From Curtobacterium sp. MCSS17_007 (lineage in GTDB: Bacteria; Actinomycetota; Actinomycetes; Actinomycetales; Microbacteriaceae): a DNA stretch of 64,000 nucleotides. Location: assembly GCF_003234175.2 (NCBI RefSeq), contig NZ_CP126257.1, positions 2,356,001 to 2,420,000 of the forward strand, read 5' to 3'. A model generated the notes under the pieces. It was not told the origin of the DNA, made no database searches, and saw only the letters and a program-made list of their open reading frames with translations. Below, piece by piece: positions 23,438-32,597 of the stretch. Every line of letters begins with the position of its first letter. Positions within the stretch are counted from its first letter, which is position 1. Made by a program: the position numbers and the translations under genes.

Positions 23438-24610
23438 CTAGTACACCCCTTGCGCGAGCGTCCGCACCGCGGCGACGGCGTCCGCCACCGCCCCGACCAC
23501 GACGGGGACGTCGTCGTCCGACAGGTCGGCGTCGAACGTCAGCCGGAGGGCGGTCCGGGCGGTGTCCTCCGTCAGGCCGAGCGCGGTGAGGACGTGCGAG
23601 GCCTCGGTGCTGCCGGCGGCGCAGGCGCTCCCCGAGGACGAGACGACGTCGCGCTGCTCGAGTTCGAGCAGGACGGTCTCCCCGTTGACCGCAGGCGGAC
23701 CGTCCGGCACCCGGGGGAAGCAGAACGACGCGTGTCCCGGGAGCCGGCGCTCGGCCGACCCGGTCAGCACCGCGCCGGGCACCGTCGTCAGGACGCCCTG
23801 CACGAGCGCGTCGCGCGTCACGGTGGCGCGAGCGGCCGCGACGTCCCGCTCGGCAGCGGCGAGCGTCACCGCGGTGGCGACGGCGACCGCGCCGGCGACG
23901 TCCTCGGTGCCCGACCGCCTCCCCCGCTCGTGGCCGCCGCCGTGCAGCAGCGGTTCGAGGGGCACGCCGCCACGGACCGCGAGCACGCCGGTCCCCTTCG
24001 GCGCGCCGAGCTTGTGCCCGGAGAACGACAACGCGTCGACCCCGAGCCGGTCGAGCCCCACGGGCAGCCACGGGGCGCTCTGCACGGCGTCGGTGTGGAA
24101 GCGTGCGCCGACACCGTGCGCGACGGCGGCCAGCTGCGGCAGGTCCTGGACGGTGCCGATCTCGTTGTCGGCGTGCGCGATCGACACCAGGCTCGTGTCC
24201 GGCCGCAGCGCCGCGGCGAGCGCGCCCGGTGCCACGAGCCCGTCACGGTCGACCGGCACGACCGTGACGGCGAAGCCGTGGTGGCGCTCGAGGTACCGGC
24301 AGCTCTCGAGGACGGCGTCGTGCTCGACGGCGCTCGTGACGACGTGGCGACCACGGGGCGCGGCGAGCGCGATGCCCTTGACGGCGGTGTTCGCGCCCTC
24401 GGTGCCCCCGGAGGTGAACACGACCTCGCCCGGTCGGCAGCCGAGGAACGTCGCGACCGCGGCGCGCGCCTCCGCCAGCCCGCGAGCGGCGGCTCCGCCC
24501 ACGCCGTGCGTCGACGAGGGGTTGCCGAAGACACCCGTCAGGTACGGCCACATGGCCTCGAGCACCTCGCGGCGCACGGGTGTGGTGGCCGCGCGGTCCA
24601 GGTAGAACAC
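23438..24610 (-). CDS. nadS: Cysteine desulfurase of the NAD operon
   Basis: 390 residues, class V aminotransferase fold. The PLP lysine is in SFSGHKLGAPKGTG, the catalytic cysteine loop is SSSGSACAAGSTEASHVL, and FTSGGTEGANTAV and SAVEHDAVL are present. It mobilises sulfur from cysteine; in the NAD operon its relative (NadS) is thought to build the iron-sulfur cluster of NadA. It is the last gene of the operon, GTG start, five bases after the nadC stop. Confidence 0.9.
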   Translation of the reverse strand: MFYLDRAATTPVRREVLEAMWPYLTGVFGNPSSTHGVGGAAARGLAEARAAVATFLGCRPGEVVFTSGGTEGANTAVKGIALAAPRGRHVVTSAVEHDAVLESCRYLERHHGFAVTVVPVDRDGLVAPGALAAALRPDTSLVSIAHADNEIGTVQDLPQLAAVAHGVGARFHTDAVQSAPWLPVGLDRLGVDALSFSGHKLGAPKGTGVLAVRGGVPLEPLLHGGGHERGRRSGTEDVAGAVAVATAVTLAAAERDVAAARATVTRDALVQGVLTTVPGAVLTGSAERRLPGHASFCFPRVPDGPPAVNGETVLLELEQRDVVSSSGSACAAGSTEASHVLTALGLTEDTARTALRLTFDADLSDDDVPVVVGAVADAVAAVRTLAQGVY

Positions 24611-24615
24611 GGCGC

Positions 24616-25539
24616 TCAGTCGGCGGCGGTCGCCACGTCGACGTCGAGCCCGAGGTCGAGCGCGCGGGCCGAGTGGGTCAGGGCACCGACGGAGACGACG
24701 TCGACACCCGTGCGGGCGATCCGTCCGACGGTCTCGAGCGACACCCCGCCGGAGGCCTCGACGACCGCGCGACCCGCGACGAGCCGGACACCCTCGACGA
24801 GCTGCTCCGGCGTGAAGTTGTCGAGCATGATCGTGTCGACGCCGGCCGCGACGACGGGGTCGACCTGGTCGATCCGGTCGACCTCGACCTCCAGGTGCAC
24901 GGTGTGCCCGAGGCGGCGGCGGGCATCGCGGACGGCGTCACCGATCGAGGTGCCGCCGGCCAGCAGCACCGCGAGGTGGTTGTCCTTGGCGAGCACGGCG
25001 TCGGAGAGCGAGTTCCGGTGGTTGTGTCCGCCACCGCAGCGCACCGCGTACCGTTCGAGCGCCCGGAGGCCCGGGGTGGTCTTCCGGGTGTCGGCGATGC
25101 GGGTCCCGGTGCCGGCGACGGCCGCGACGTACTGCGCGGTGGCGGTCGCGACGCCCGACATCCGTTGCACCAGGTTGAGGCCGACCCGCTCGGCACGGAG
25201 CACCGACCGCGCGGGGCCGTGCACCGTCGCCAGGACCTGCCCCGCCTCGAACGCCGCGCCGTCGGACAGCTGCAGCTCGGTGTGGATGGACGGGTCGACG
25301 GCGTGCATCACCGCGGCGAACACCCCGCCCCCGGCGAGCACACCCGGTTCTCGCGCGGCGAGCACGGCGGCCGCGACGGCGTCGACGGGGATGAGGGTCT
25401 CGCTGGTGACGTCACCCCAGGGCGCGTCCTCCTCGAGCGCGGTCTCGACGATGCGGCGGAGGGCGTGGGGCGGGATCGAGCCGGGGTCGGACGGCGCGAC
25501 GACGGTGGTCCCGGTCACGGGTTCGGTGGTGCTGGTCAT
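24616..25539 (-). CDS. nadC: Nicotinate-nucleotide pyrophosphorylase (carboxylating)
   Basis: 307 residues. Converts quinolinate and PRPP to nicotinate mononucleotide. Signatures include EDAPWGDVTSETLIP, NLVQRMSGVATATAQYV, DTRKTTPGLRALERYAVRCG, HRNSLSDAVLAKDNHL and the C-terminal ASGGVSLETVGRIARTGVD phosphate site. ATG 25539 overlaps the nadB stop (ATGA). Confidence 0.96.
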   Translation of the reverse strand: MTSTTEPVTGTTVVAPSDPGSIPPHALRRIVETALEEDAPWGDVTSETLIPVDAVAAAVLAAREPGVLAGGGVFAAVMHAVDPSIHTELQLSDGAAFEAGQVLATVHGPARSVLRAERVGLNLVQRMSGVATATAQYVAAVAGTGTRIADTRKTTPGLRALERYAVRCGGGHNHRNSLSDAVLAKDNHLAVLLAGGTSIGDAVRDARRRLGHTVHLEVEVDRIDQVDPVVAAGVDTIMLDNFTPEQLVEGVRLVAGRAVVEASGGVSLETVGRIARTGVDVVSVGALTHSARALDLGLDVDVATAAD

Positions 25540-27236
25540 GCGGGGACTCCCTGCGGGACGGTGGCTGCTGCGGTGTCGGCGGACGTGCTGGCGCCCGTGC
25601 GCGCGGCGCGCACCCAGGCGGTGCTGGGCGGTGCGGACGGGTCGGTGTCGGTGTGGTCGGTCCGGGCGTGCGCGCCCCGGGACTCCGTGCGGGCCTCGGC
25701 CGCGAGCACCGTCACCCGCGCCAGGTCGAGCAGCGCGCGGTCCTCGTGGTCGCGCACGGTCCACGGCGTGGGCGGACGGAGCGCTGCCAGCGCTCGCCGC
25801 GCCGCGGCGAGCCCCGTCGCGTCGCGGAGCAGTCCGACCCGCTCCGTCATCTCGGTCTGGACCGCCCGCCGGACGGCACCGGCGTCGGGACGGTCGTCCG
25901 TGCCTCCCGTCCGGCGCACCCCGTCCCGACCCTCGACGGCACTGTCCGGACGGGAGGCACGGCGCCCCGCCGCCTCGTGCGTCACCGGGGCGTCGGGGAC
26001 CGCGTGCACCGGGAGGGCGGCGTCACCGCGGAGACGCGGGGTCGCGGGTCGGGGCGACCCGACGGCGTCCGCCGCGCGGACACCGAAGACGAGTCCCTCG
26101 AGCAGCGAGTTCGACGCGAGTCGGTTCGCGCCGTGGACGCCGGTGCAGGCGACCTCGCCCACGGCGAGGAGTCCGGGCAGGCTCGTCCGGCCCTCCGCGT
26201 CCGTGGCGATCCCGCCCATCGCGTAGTGGGCTGCCGGGGCGACGGGGACGCCCTCGCGCGTCCAGTCGAACCCCGCGGCCCGCGTGGCGCGGGTCAGGCC
26301 CGGGAAGCGTCCGACGAGGAACGTCGGGTCGAGGCCGGTGGCGTCGAGGAGGACGGGCTGCCCACCCTGGTCGCGCACCGCCGCGGCGATCCCTCGCGCG
26401 ACGACGTCCCGCGGAGCGAGCTCGGCGTCCGGGTGCACCGCCTGCATGAACCGACGGCCGGAGGCGTCGCGCAGCACGGCGCCCTCGCCGCGGACCGCCT
26501 CGGAGACGAGGCCGCCGCCGGGCACGGCGAGCCGCGTGGGGTGGAACTGCACGAACTCCAGGTCGGCGAGGACGGCGCCCGCCCGCCACGCGGCCGCCAC
26601 GCCGTCGCCGGTCGCGACCAGCGGGTTCGTCGTCTCACGGTAGAGGTGCCCGGATCCGCCGGACGCGAGCACGACCGTGTCGGCGTGGATCCGCTGCGGC
26701 TCGCCGAACAGGTCGAGCACGTCGACCCCGACGACGGCGCCGTCACGGACCACCAGGTCGGTGAGGCAGGTGCGCTCCAGCACCGTGACGCGCTGGCGGT
26801 GCAGCGCGTCCACGAGCGTCCGCTCGACGGCGGCACCGGTGGCGTCGCCCTCGGCGTGCAGGACGCGCCAGCGACCGTGCGCCGCCTCGCGCCCACGGGC
26901 CAGGTCGTCGCCGTGGCGCTCGAGTGCGGCGGCGTCCGTGCTCCGGTCGAACGGCACTCCGAGTGCCAGGAGGTCGTGGACGCGGGCCGGCCCGTCGGCG
27001 CAGAGCACGGCGACGGCCCTGGCATCGGCGGTGCCGGCAGCGGCGGTGTGGGTGTCGCGCTCGTGCAGCGCGACGGAGTCGTCGGCCCCGAGCGCGACGG
27101 CGATGCCGCCCTGGGCCGCGGCCGTCGCACCGTCCGCGAGCACCCCCTTCGTCACCAGGGTGACGTCGTGCCGCGCGCTCGCGCGGATCGCGGCGGTGAG
27201 GCCGGCGATGCCCGACCCGACGATGACGACGTGCAC
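25536..27236 (-). CDS. nadB: L-aspartate oxidase carrying an inserted repeat palindrome
   Basis: 566 residues. FAD-dependent oxidation of aspartate to iminoaspartate, the first step to NAD. The dinucleotide-binding VIVGSGIAGLTAAIR, the AAAQGGIAVALG loop, HYAMGGIATD and GVHGANRLASNSLLEGLVFG are all present. Between the catalytic part and the C-terminal helical domain lies a non-conserved stretch of about 25 residues (around GRRASRPDSAVEGRDG) encoded by a perfect GGGAGGC palindrome (25899-25961); it keeps the frame. The C-terminus is also extended by a Thr/Ala-rich tail. GTG start with GGGAG upstream. Alternatively the C-terminal helical domain could tolerate the insert as a flexible loop, which I think is the case. 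Confidence 0.94.
   Translation of the reverse strand: MHVVIVGSGIAGLTAAIRASARHDVTLVTKGVLADGATAAAQGGIAVALGADDSVALHERDTHTAAAGTADARAVAVLCADGPARVHDLLALGVPFDRSTDAAALERHGDDLARGREAAHGRWRVLHAEGDATGAAVERTLVDALHRQRVTVLERTCLTDLVVRDGAVVGVDVLDLFGEPQRIHADTVVLASGGSGHLYRETTNPLVATGDGVAAAWRAGAVLADLEFVQFHPTRLAVPGGGLVSEAVRGEGAVLRDASGRRFMQAVHPDAELAPRDVVARGIAAAVRDQGGQPVLLDATGLDPTFLVGRFPGLTRATRAAGFDWTREGVPVAPAAHYAMGGIATDAEGRTSLPGLLAVGEVACTGVHGANRLASNSLLEGLVFGVRAADAVGSPRPATPRLRGDAALPVHAVPDAPVTHEAAGRRASRPDSAVEGRDGVRRTGGTDDRPDAGAVRRAVQTEMTERVGLLRDATGLAAARRALAALRPPTPWTVRDHEDRALLDLARVTVLAAEARTESRGAHARTDHTDTDPSAPPSTAWVRAARTGASTSADTAAATVPQGVPA
25899..25961. repeat. GGGAGGC palindrome, copy 2, inside nadB
   Basis: Sixteen-base perfect arms (25899-25914 CGTGCCTCCCGTCCGG and 25946-25961) around a 31-base loop. 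The same core as the intergenic copies, but here fully inside an open reading frame. Confidence 0.88.
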
Positions 27237-27268
27237 GCTGCGCTCCCTGCGGTCCGACCCGGTGTCCG

Positions 27269-28540
27269 TCAGCCCCGCGGCTTCGCGGCGAGCATGCGCT
27301 CGAGCGCGACCCGGGCGTCGGCCTGCACGTCCGCCGGCACGACGATCTCGTTGAGGACCTCGCCGCGGACGAGCGCTTCGAGCACCCAGGCGAGGTACCC
27401 GGGGTGGATCCGGTACATCGTCGAGCACGGGCAGACGACCGGGTCGAGGCAGGAGATCGTGTGCTGGGGGTACTCCGCGGCGAGCCGGTTGACCATGTTG
27501 ATCTCGGTGCCGATGGCGAACGTGGTCGGTTCGGTGGCGGCCGCGACGGTCCGGCGGATGAGGTCGGTGCTGCCCGCGCCGTCCGCGGCGTCGACCACGG
27601 CCATCGGGCACTCGGGGTGGACGATCACCCGGACGCCGGGGTGCTCGCGTCGCGCCTGCTCGATCTGCTCCACCGTGAAGCGGCGGTGGACGGAGCAGAA
27701 GCCGTGCCAGAGCACCACGCGGGCCGCCTCGAGGTCCGCGACGGTGTTGCCGCCGAGGGGCTTCCGCGGGTTCCACATGGGCATCAGGTCGGTGCTGATC
27801 CCCATCGCCTTCGCCGTGTTCCGGCCGAGGTGCTGGTCGGGGAAGAAGAGGACGCGCTGCCCGCGCTCGAAGGCCCACTCGAGGACGGTCGCGGCGTTCG
27901 ACGACGTGCAGACGATCCCGCCGTTCCGACCGCAGAACGCCTTGAGGTCGGCGGCGGAGTTCATGTAGGTGACCGGGATCACCGGCACGCGTCCGTCGGC
28001 GTCCGGCTCGGTGCCGTAGACCGCGGTCAGCTCGGCCCAGGCCGCCTCGACGCTGTCGATGTCGGCCATGTCGGCCATCGAGCAGCCGGCGGCGAGGTTC
28101 GGCAGGATCACGCGCTGGTCGTCGCGGGCCAGGATGTCGGCCGTCTCCGCCATGAAGTGCACACCGCAGAACACGATCGCCTCGGCGTCGGGCTTCGTCA
28201 GGGCGGCGTTCGCCAGCTGGAACGAGTCGCCGAGGAAGTCAGCGTGCCGCACGACCTCGTCGCGCTGGTAGAAGTGCCCGAGCACGACGACCCGGTCCCC
28301 CAGCGACGCCTTCGCCCGCTCGATCCGTTGGTGCAGCTCGTCGTCGGAGGCGTGCTTGTACTCGTCCGGGATCTGCCCCTGCCGCGGGGCGGTCGTCGGG
28401 ATGACGTCGGTCATCGACGACCCGGGACCGTAGCCGGGCAGGGCGTCGACCTCCCACGTCGGCATCGCCAGGTCGGGGGTGCAGGTGCTGCCGGCGGCCC
28501 TGCCGTCGGAGATGCGGTCGATGGTGAGCGCGATGGACAC
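27269..28540 (-). CDS. nadA: Quinolinate synthase A
   Basis: 423 residues. Condenses iminoaspartate and dihydroxyacetone phosphate; needs a [4Fe-4S] cluster. Conserved segments: VVLGHFYQRDEVVRHADFLG, IVFCGVHFMAETADIL with the first ligand cysteine, PVTYMNSAADLKAFCGRNGG, FFPDQHLGRNTA, and the later cysteines in HPECPMAV and DPVVCPCSTMYRIHP. GTG start at 28540, with AGGAA six bases upstream. It begins eight bases after the regulator gene and is about 30 bases from nadB. Confidence 0.96.
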   Translation of the reverse strand: MSIALTIDRISDGRAAGSTCTPDLAMPTWEVDALPGYGPGSSMTDVIPTTAPRQGQIPDEYKHASDDELHQRIERAKASLGDRVVVLGHFYQRDEVVRHADFLGDSFQLANAALTKPDAEAIVFCGVHFMAETADILARDDQRVILPNLAAGCSMADMADIDSVEAAWAELTAVYGTEPDADGRVPVIPVTYMNSAADLKAFCGRNGGIVCTSSNAATVLEWAFERGQRVLFFPDQHLGRNTAKAMGISTDLMPMWNPRKPLGGNTVADLEAARVVLWHGFCSVHRRFTVEQIEQARREHPGVRVIVHPECPMAVVDAADGAGSTDLIRRTVAAATEPTTFAIGTEINMVNRLAAEYPQHTISCLDPVVCPCSTMYRIHPGYLAWVLEALVRGEVLNEIVVPADVQADARVALERMLAAKPRG

Positions 28541-28548
28541 GGTGGTTC

Positions 28549-29262
28549 CTATCGGGTCGGGGGCGTCGCGGGGACGGGAGCGGTCAGCGGCCCGTTGTCG
28601 GCGTACGCCAGGTCGGGGTTCGAGCGGTAGAGCCGGGCCGGACGGTGACGGTCACCGCTCGTCGTCTCGTCGGTGGGCAGCACGGCGTCGCCCTGTGCGA
28701 CCTGGCGCCGGAAGTTCGCGGGGTCGAGCGTGCGTCCCAGCACGGCCTCGTAGACGCCGCGGAGTTCGGCGAGGGTGAACCGGTCCCCCAGGAACGCCTG
28801 CGCGATGCGGGAGTACGACACCTTGTTGCGCAGGCGCCAGAGTGCGTAGTCGACGATGCGGTCGTGGTCGAAGGCCAGGGGCGGGTGCTCGTCCGCCAGG
28901 AACCAGCGGACGTTCCAGTCGTCGGGGACCGAGTCCGCCTCGTCCGGGTGCACCAGCGCCCAGTACACGATCGACACGACGCGGGTCGGGGACCGGTCGA
29001 CGTCACCGAACGCGTAGAGCTGCTCGAGGTAGCGCGGCTGGACGTTCGTGGTCTCGCGCAGTCGAGCGGCCGCGGAGTCCTCGAGCCCCTCGTCCGCCCC
29101 GACCCAGCCGCCCGGGAGCGCCAACGAGCCCTCGAACGGATCGGTCACCCGCCGCACGAGGGGCATCCACAGGGCCGGGGCGCCGGTGTCGGGGTGCGGG
29201 CGCAGCGCGACGATCACGGTGGAGGCCGCGACGCGGATGGGGGTGGGATCTGTTTGTGTCAT
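28549..29262 (-). CDS. ndnR: NUDIX-type transcriptional regulator of NAD synthesis (NrtR/NdnR type)
   Basis: 237 residues. The N-terminal two-thirds is a NUDIX domain (GSLALPGGWVGADEGLEDSA with the box degenerate: RLRETTN replaces the catalytic REUxEE pattern), and the last 80 residues form the winged-helix region (YSRIAQAFLGDRFTLAELRG, DPANFRRQVAQGD) of NrtR-family repressors. As first gene of the nadABC-nadS cluster it matches the Corynebacterium ndnR-nadA-nadC-nadS operon, whose product represses the operon in response to NAD. The NUDIX catalytic residues are incomplete, as in pure sensors. ATG 29262. Confidence 0.85.
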   Translation of the reverse strand: MTQTDPTPIRVAASTVIVALRPHPDTGAPALWMPLVRRVTDPFEGSLALPGGWVGADEGLEDSAAARLRETTNVQPRYLEQLYAFGDVDRSPTRVVSIVYWALVHPDEADSVPDDWNVRWFLADEHPPLAFDHDRIVDYALWRLRNKVSYSRIAQAFLGDRFTLAELRGVYEAVLGRTLDPANFRRQVAQGDAVLPTDETTSGDRHRPARLYRSNPDLAYADNGPLTAPVPATPPTR

Positions 29263-29297
29263 CTTGACTCGAAGTGTTCGGGTTGCAATGACACTAT
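29256..29297 (-). promoter_or_regulatory. Promoter and possible operator of the NAD operon
   Basis: TAGTGT (reverse strand, 29291-29296) is a plausible -10 box. GTGTCAT (29256-29262) and ATGACAC (29288-29294) form a 7-bp inverted repeat whose centres are 32 bp apart, with one half on the start codon and one on the -10 box. A repressor dimer or pair of dimers bound here would block transcription. The spacing is wider than the roughly 21-bp sites described for NrtR proteins, so this is tentative. Confidence 0.4.
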
Positions 29298-29364
29298 CAG
29301 CGGTTTCACGAGACCGGAACAGTGCCGTAACCTCCCCCGCCCCGACCGTGCCTACATTGGCGGC

Positions 29365-29646
29365 ATGACGACGGTGACGAGGGTGCACGCCGTGGTGTCG
29401 GGCTCCGTGCAGGGGGTCGGCTTCCGGTACTGGACCGCACGCAAGGCAGACGGGCTGGAGCTCGACGGGTACGCCAGGAACCTGTTCGACGGCACCGTCG
29501 AGGTCGAGGCGGAGGGGCCGTCCGAGTCGGTCGAGGCGCTCATGGCGTTCCTGCGCACCGGACCGCCGACCGCCACCGTGACCGACGTGACGCTCCGGAG
29601 CGTCGTGCCCCACGGCGACGGCGACGGGTTCGCGATCCTGCGGTGA
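29365..29646 (+). CDS. acyP: Acylphosphatase
   Basis: 93 residues. The active-site loop GSVQGVGFRYW with its phosphate-binding arginine and the catalytic asparagine in GYARNLFDGTVEVEAEG are intact. Hydrolyses carboxyl-phosphate bonds of acyl phosphates; physiological substrate unsettled. TACATT (29353-29358) ends 6 bases before the ATG, a leaderless start. Confidence 0.95.
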   Translation: MTTVTRVHAVVSGSVQGVGFRYWTARKADGLELDGYARNLFDGTVEVEAEGPSESVEALMAFLRTGPPTATVTDVTLRSVVPHGDGDGFAILR

Positions 29647-29764
29647 GCACCCCGTTCACGAGGATGACACACGGAAGCGGAATACTCGGATCCGTTCAGG
29701 CGGTTGCCCTGTCTGCGCCGTCCGCGCCCCCTCGTAGTCCGCCGTCACTCCCCAGGAGCCCCGC

Positions 29765-31249
29765 ATGACCCAGGCCGTCGATTCCGCCCCGCGCACCGGG
29801 AGCGTCTCGCAGCCCTCCGCCGGCGAGACCCGACTCGTGATCGGGCTGCTGCTCGTCTCGGCGTTCGTCGTCATCCTCAACGAGACGATCATGGGCGTCG
29901 CGCTGCCCCGGCTCATGGAGGACCTCGACATCTCCGCCGCCACCGGCCAGTGGCTGACCACGGGCTTCCTGCTCACCATGGCGGTGGTGATCCCGATCAC
30001 CGGCTTCCTGCTCCAGCGCTTCAGCACGCGCCAGGTCTTCATCGCGGCGATGGCGCTGTTCAGCCTCGGCACGCTCGTCGCGCTCGCGGCGCCCGGCTTC
30101 CCCGTGCTGCTCGTCGGCCGCATCGTGCAGGCCAGCGGGACCGCGATCATGATGCCGCTGCTCATGACGACCGTCCTCAACCTGGTCGAGCCCGCCCACC
30201 GCGGTCGCATCATGGGCAACATCTCGATCGTCATCTCGGTGGCACCCGCCGTCGGCCCGACCATCTCCGGCCTGATCCTCAACGCGTTCTCGTGGCGCTG
30301 GCTGTTCGGGTTCGTGCTGCCGATCGCCGTCGCCGCGCTCGTGCTCGGCATGCTCAAGGTCCGCAACGTGACCACGCCCCGCCGCGCGCCGCTCGACGTC
30401 CTGTCGGTCGTGGTCTCCGCCGTGGCGTTCGGCGGGATCGTCTTCGGGCTCTCCAGCTTCGGCGAGGCCGGGTCGACCGGTCCGCTCGTTCCCGTCCTCG
30501 CGCTGGTCGTCGGCTTCGCGGCGCTGGCGTTCTTCGTCGTCCGGCAGACCCGCCTGCAGCGCACCGACAGCGCCCTGCTCGACCTGCGGACCTTCCGCAC
30601 CAAGGGCTTCACGGTGCCGATCGTGGCGATGGGCCTGAGCTTCATGGCGATGTTCGGCACGCTGATCCTGCTGCCGATCTACCTCGAGCGCGTCCTCGGG
30701 CTCGAGGTCCTGACCGTCGGCCTCCTGCTGCTCCCGGGCGGCCTGATCATGGGGCTGCTCTCCCCCGTGGTCGGTCGCATCTACGACCGCCGAGGGCCGC
30801 GCGTGCTCCTCGTCCCCGGGTCGATCATCATCAGTGCCGTGCTCTGGGCGCTCTCCACCGTCGGTGTCGACACGAGCGTGTGGTTCGTCCTCGGTGCCCA
30901 CGTCGTGCTGAGCGTCGGCCTCGCGCTGACCTTCACGCCGCTCTTCACCGCCGCGCTCGGTGGCCTGCCGCCGAAGCTCTACTCGCACGGCAGCGCGGTG
31001 CTCGGGACGGCGCAGCAGTTGGCCGGCGCCGCCGGGACGGCGCTCTTCGTCACGCTCCTGACGATCGGCGCCGCCACGGCGGGCGCCGACGCGGACGCAG
31101 CCGGCGTCGCCGCCGCGACCGCCTCCGGTGTGCAGACCGCGTTCCTCGTGGGCGGCGTCATCTCGCTGTTCGGCATCCTCACGTCCGCGTTCGTCCGCCG
31201 CCCGGAGACGCCCGAGGGCGCACCCGCCGGCGCCCCGGCGGTGCACTGA
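29765..31249 (+). CDS. MFS multidrug exporter, DHA2 (14-helix) family
   Basis: 494 residues with about 14 hydrophobic helices. Motif C region (GRIVQASGTAIMMPLLMTTV) and the helix-2/3 loop TGFLLQRFSTRQVF place it in the drug:proton antiporter family, with a conserved acidic residue in the first helix (LNETIMGVALP). AGGAG six bases before the ATG supports the start. No adjacent regulator; substrates cannot be predicted. Confidence 0.92.
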   Translation: MTQAVDSAPRTGSVSQPSAGETRLVIGLLLVSAFVVILNETIMGVALPRLMEDLDISAATGQWLTTGFLLTMAVVIPITGFLLQRFSTRQVFIAAMALFSLGTLVALAAPGFPVLLVGRIVQASGTAIMMPLLMTTVLNLVEPAHRGRIMGNISIVISVAPAVGPTISGLILNAFSWRWLFGFVLPIAVAALVLGMLKVRNVTTPRRAPLDVLSVVVSAVAFGGIVFGLSSFGEAGSTGPLVPVLALVVGFAALAFFVVRQTRLQRTDSALLDLRTFRTKGFTVPIVAMGLSFMAMFGTLILLPIYLERVLGLEVLTVGLLLLPGGLIMGLLSPVVGRIYDRRGPRVLLVPGSIIISAVLWALSTVGVDTSVWFVLGAHVVLSVGLALTFTPLFTAALGGLPPKLYSHGSAVLGTAQQLAGAAGTALFVTLLTIGAATAGADADAAGVAAATASGVQTAFLVGGVISLFGILTSAFVRRPETPEGAPAGAPAVH

Positions 31250-31313
31250 CCCGGGCCGCCTCCCTCGTGCCGCCGGCGTCCCGGACCGGCGCGTCGGTGG
31301 CATCGTGGGGGCC

Positions 31314-32561
31314 ATGGGGTCGACGGCGCGCGAACGCAACTGGTCCGGCACGGTCACCTACACGGCGGAGCGGGTGGTCCGCCCGCGGACCATCGACGAG
31401 GCCGCCGAGATCGTCGCCCGGGCACCGCGGGTGCACGGCATCGGCACCCGACACTCCTTCAACGACGTCGCGGACACGTCCGGTGTGCTGCTCGACCTGA
31501 CCGGCGTCCCCAGCGACCTGGTCGTCGACCACGCAGCGGGCACCGCGACCATGGGCGCGGGCACCCGGTACGGACTCGTCGCCCCCGAGCTCGACGCTGC
31601 CGGGGTCGCCCTGCACAACACCGGATCGTTGCCGCACATCTCGATCGGCGGTGCGATCGCCACCGGGACGCACGGCTCGGGGACCAGGCTCGGCTCGCTC
31701 AGCACGGCGGTGCGGTCGTTCGAGCTGCTCGGCGCCGACGGAGCGCGGCGGGTGCTGCGGCGCGGCGACGACGACTTCGACGGGGCCGTCCTGCACCTCG
31801 GGCTGCTCGGGATCGTCACCCGCGTCGAACTCGACGTCGAGCCCAGCTACCGGATGCGGCAGGACACGTACGGTCCGATCCCTTGGGACCGCTTCGTCGC
31901 GAACGTCGCCGACGTGCACGCCGAGGCCTACTCGGTGTGCTCGTACACGGTCTTCGGGGACCGGGTCAGCGAGGTCCTCCTGAAGTCCCGGGTGCGCGAC
32001 GGCGCCGACGACGTGTCCGTGCCCGACGCCGTGCTCGGCGCACCGCGGCTGCCCGGGCGACCGGCCGACGGGCACCACACCGCGCGGGACGGCTCCGTCG
32101 GTCCCTGGTGGGACCGGTTGCCGCACTTCCCGATCGACGCGGTGCCCAGCGTCGGGTCCGAGGTGCAGAGCGAGCACTTCGTCCCGCTGCGGCACGCCGC
32201 CGCCGCGCTCGAGGCCGTGCGGGGACTCGCGGACCGCATCCAGCCGCACCTGCACGTGTGCGAGCTCCGCACGATGGCCGCCGATCCGTTCTGGCTGAGC
32301 CCGACGCAGGGCGAGGACGTCCTGTGCATCGCGTTCACCTGGCGGAAGCACCCGGACGCCGTCGCGGCGCTGCTCCCGGACCTCGAGGCACGACTGGCCC
32401 GGCTGGACGGGCGGCCGCACTGGGGCAAGACGAGCTCGCTCGACGTCGACGCGCTCGAGGCCCTCTGGCCGCGGCTGCCGGACTTCCGCAGGCTGGTGGC
32501 GGCGGCCGACCCGGAACGGCGGTTCGCGTCCGTGTTCGGTGAGCGGGTGCTGCGGACCTGA
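31314..32561 (+). CDS. FAD-linked oxidase of the aldonolactone/alditol oxidase type
   Basis: 415 residues. An FAD-binding PCMH domain (HGIGTRHSFNDVADTSGVLL; LHNTGSLPHISIGGAIATGT; HGSGTRLGSLSTAV) is followed by the D-arabinono-1,4-lactone oxidase C-terminal domain (RPHWGKTSSLDVDALEALWP). Relatives oxidise sugar alcohols such as xylitol or lactones to acids with release of hydrogen peroxide. The cofactor-linking histidine is probably the one in RHSFND. The ATG at 31314 is the first good start. Confidence 0.9.
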   Translation: MGSTARERNWSGTVTYTAERVVRPRTIDEAAEIVARAPRVHGIGTRHSFNDVADTSGVLLDLTGVPSDLVVDHAAGTATMGAGTRYGLVAPELDAAGVALHNTGSLPHISIGGAIATGTHGSGTRLGSLSTAVRSFELLGADGARRVLRRGDDDFDGAVLHLGLLGIVTRVELDVEPSYRMRQDTYGPIPWDRFVANVADVHAEAYSVCSYTVFGDRVSEVLLKSRVRDGADDVSVPDAVLGAPRLPGRPADGHHTARDGSVGPWWDRLPHFPIDAVPSVGSEVQSEHFVPLRHAAAALEAVRGLADRIQPHLHVCELRTMAADPFWLSPTQGEDVLCIAFTWRKHPDAVAALLPDLEARLARLDGRPHWGKTSSLDVDALEALWPRLPDFRRLVAAADPERRFASVFGERVLRT

Positions 32562-32597
32562 ACCGCGCCTCCAGGCCGGACCCGCCCGCCACGCGGG

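Noticed and set aside
25899..25961. A gene break or pseudogene call for nadB because of the inserted palindrome
   Set aside because: The reading frame continues through the repeat and the conserved blocks before and after are intact.
29696..31357. 553-codon frame opposite the MFS exporter
   Set aside because: Asp/Glu/Arg-rich shadow of a membrane protein gene.
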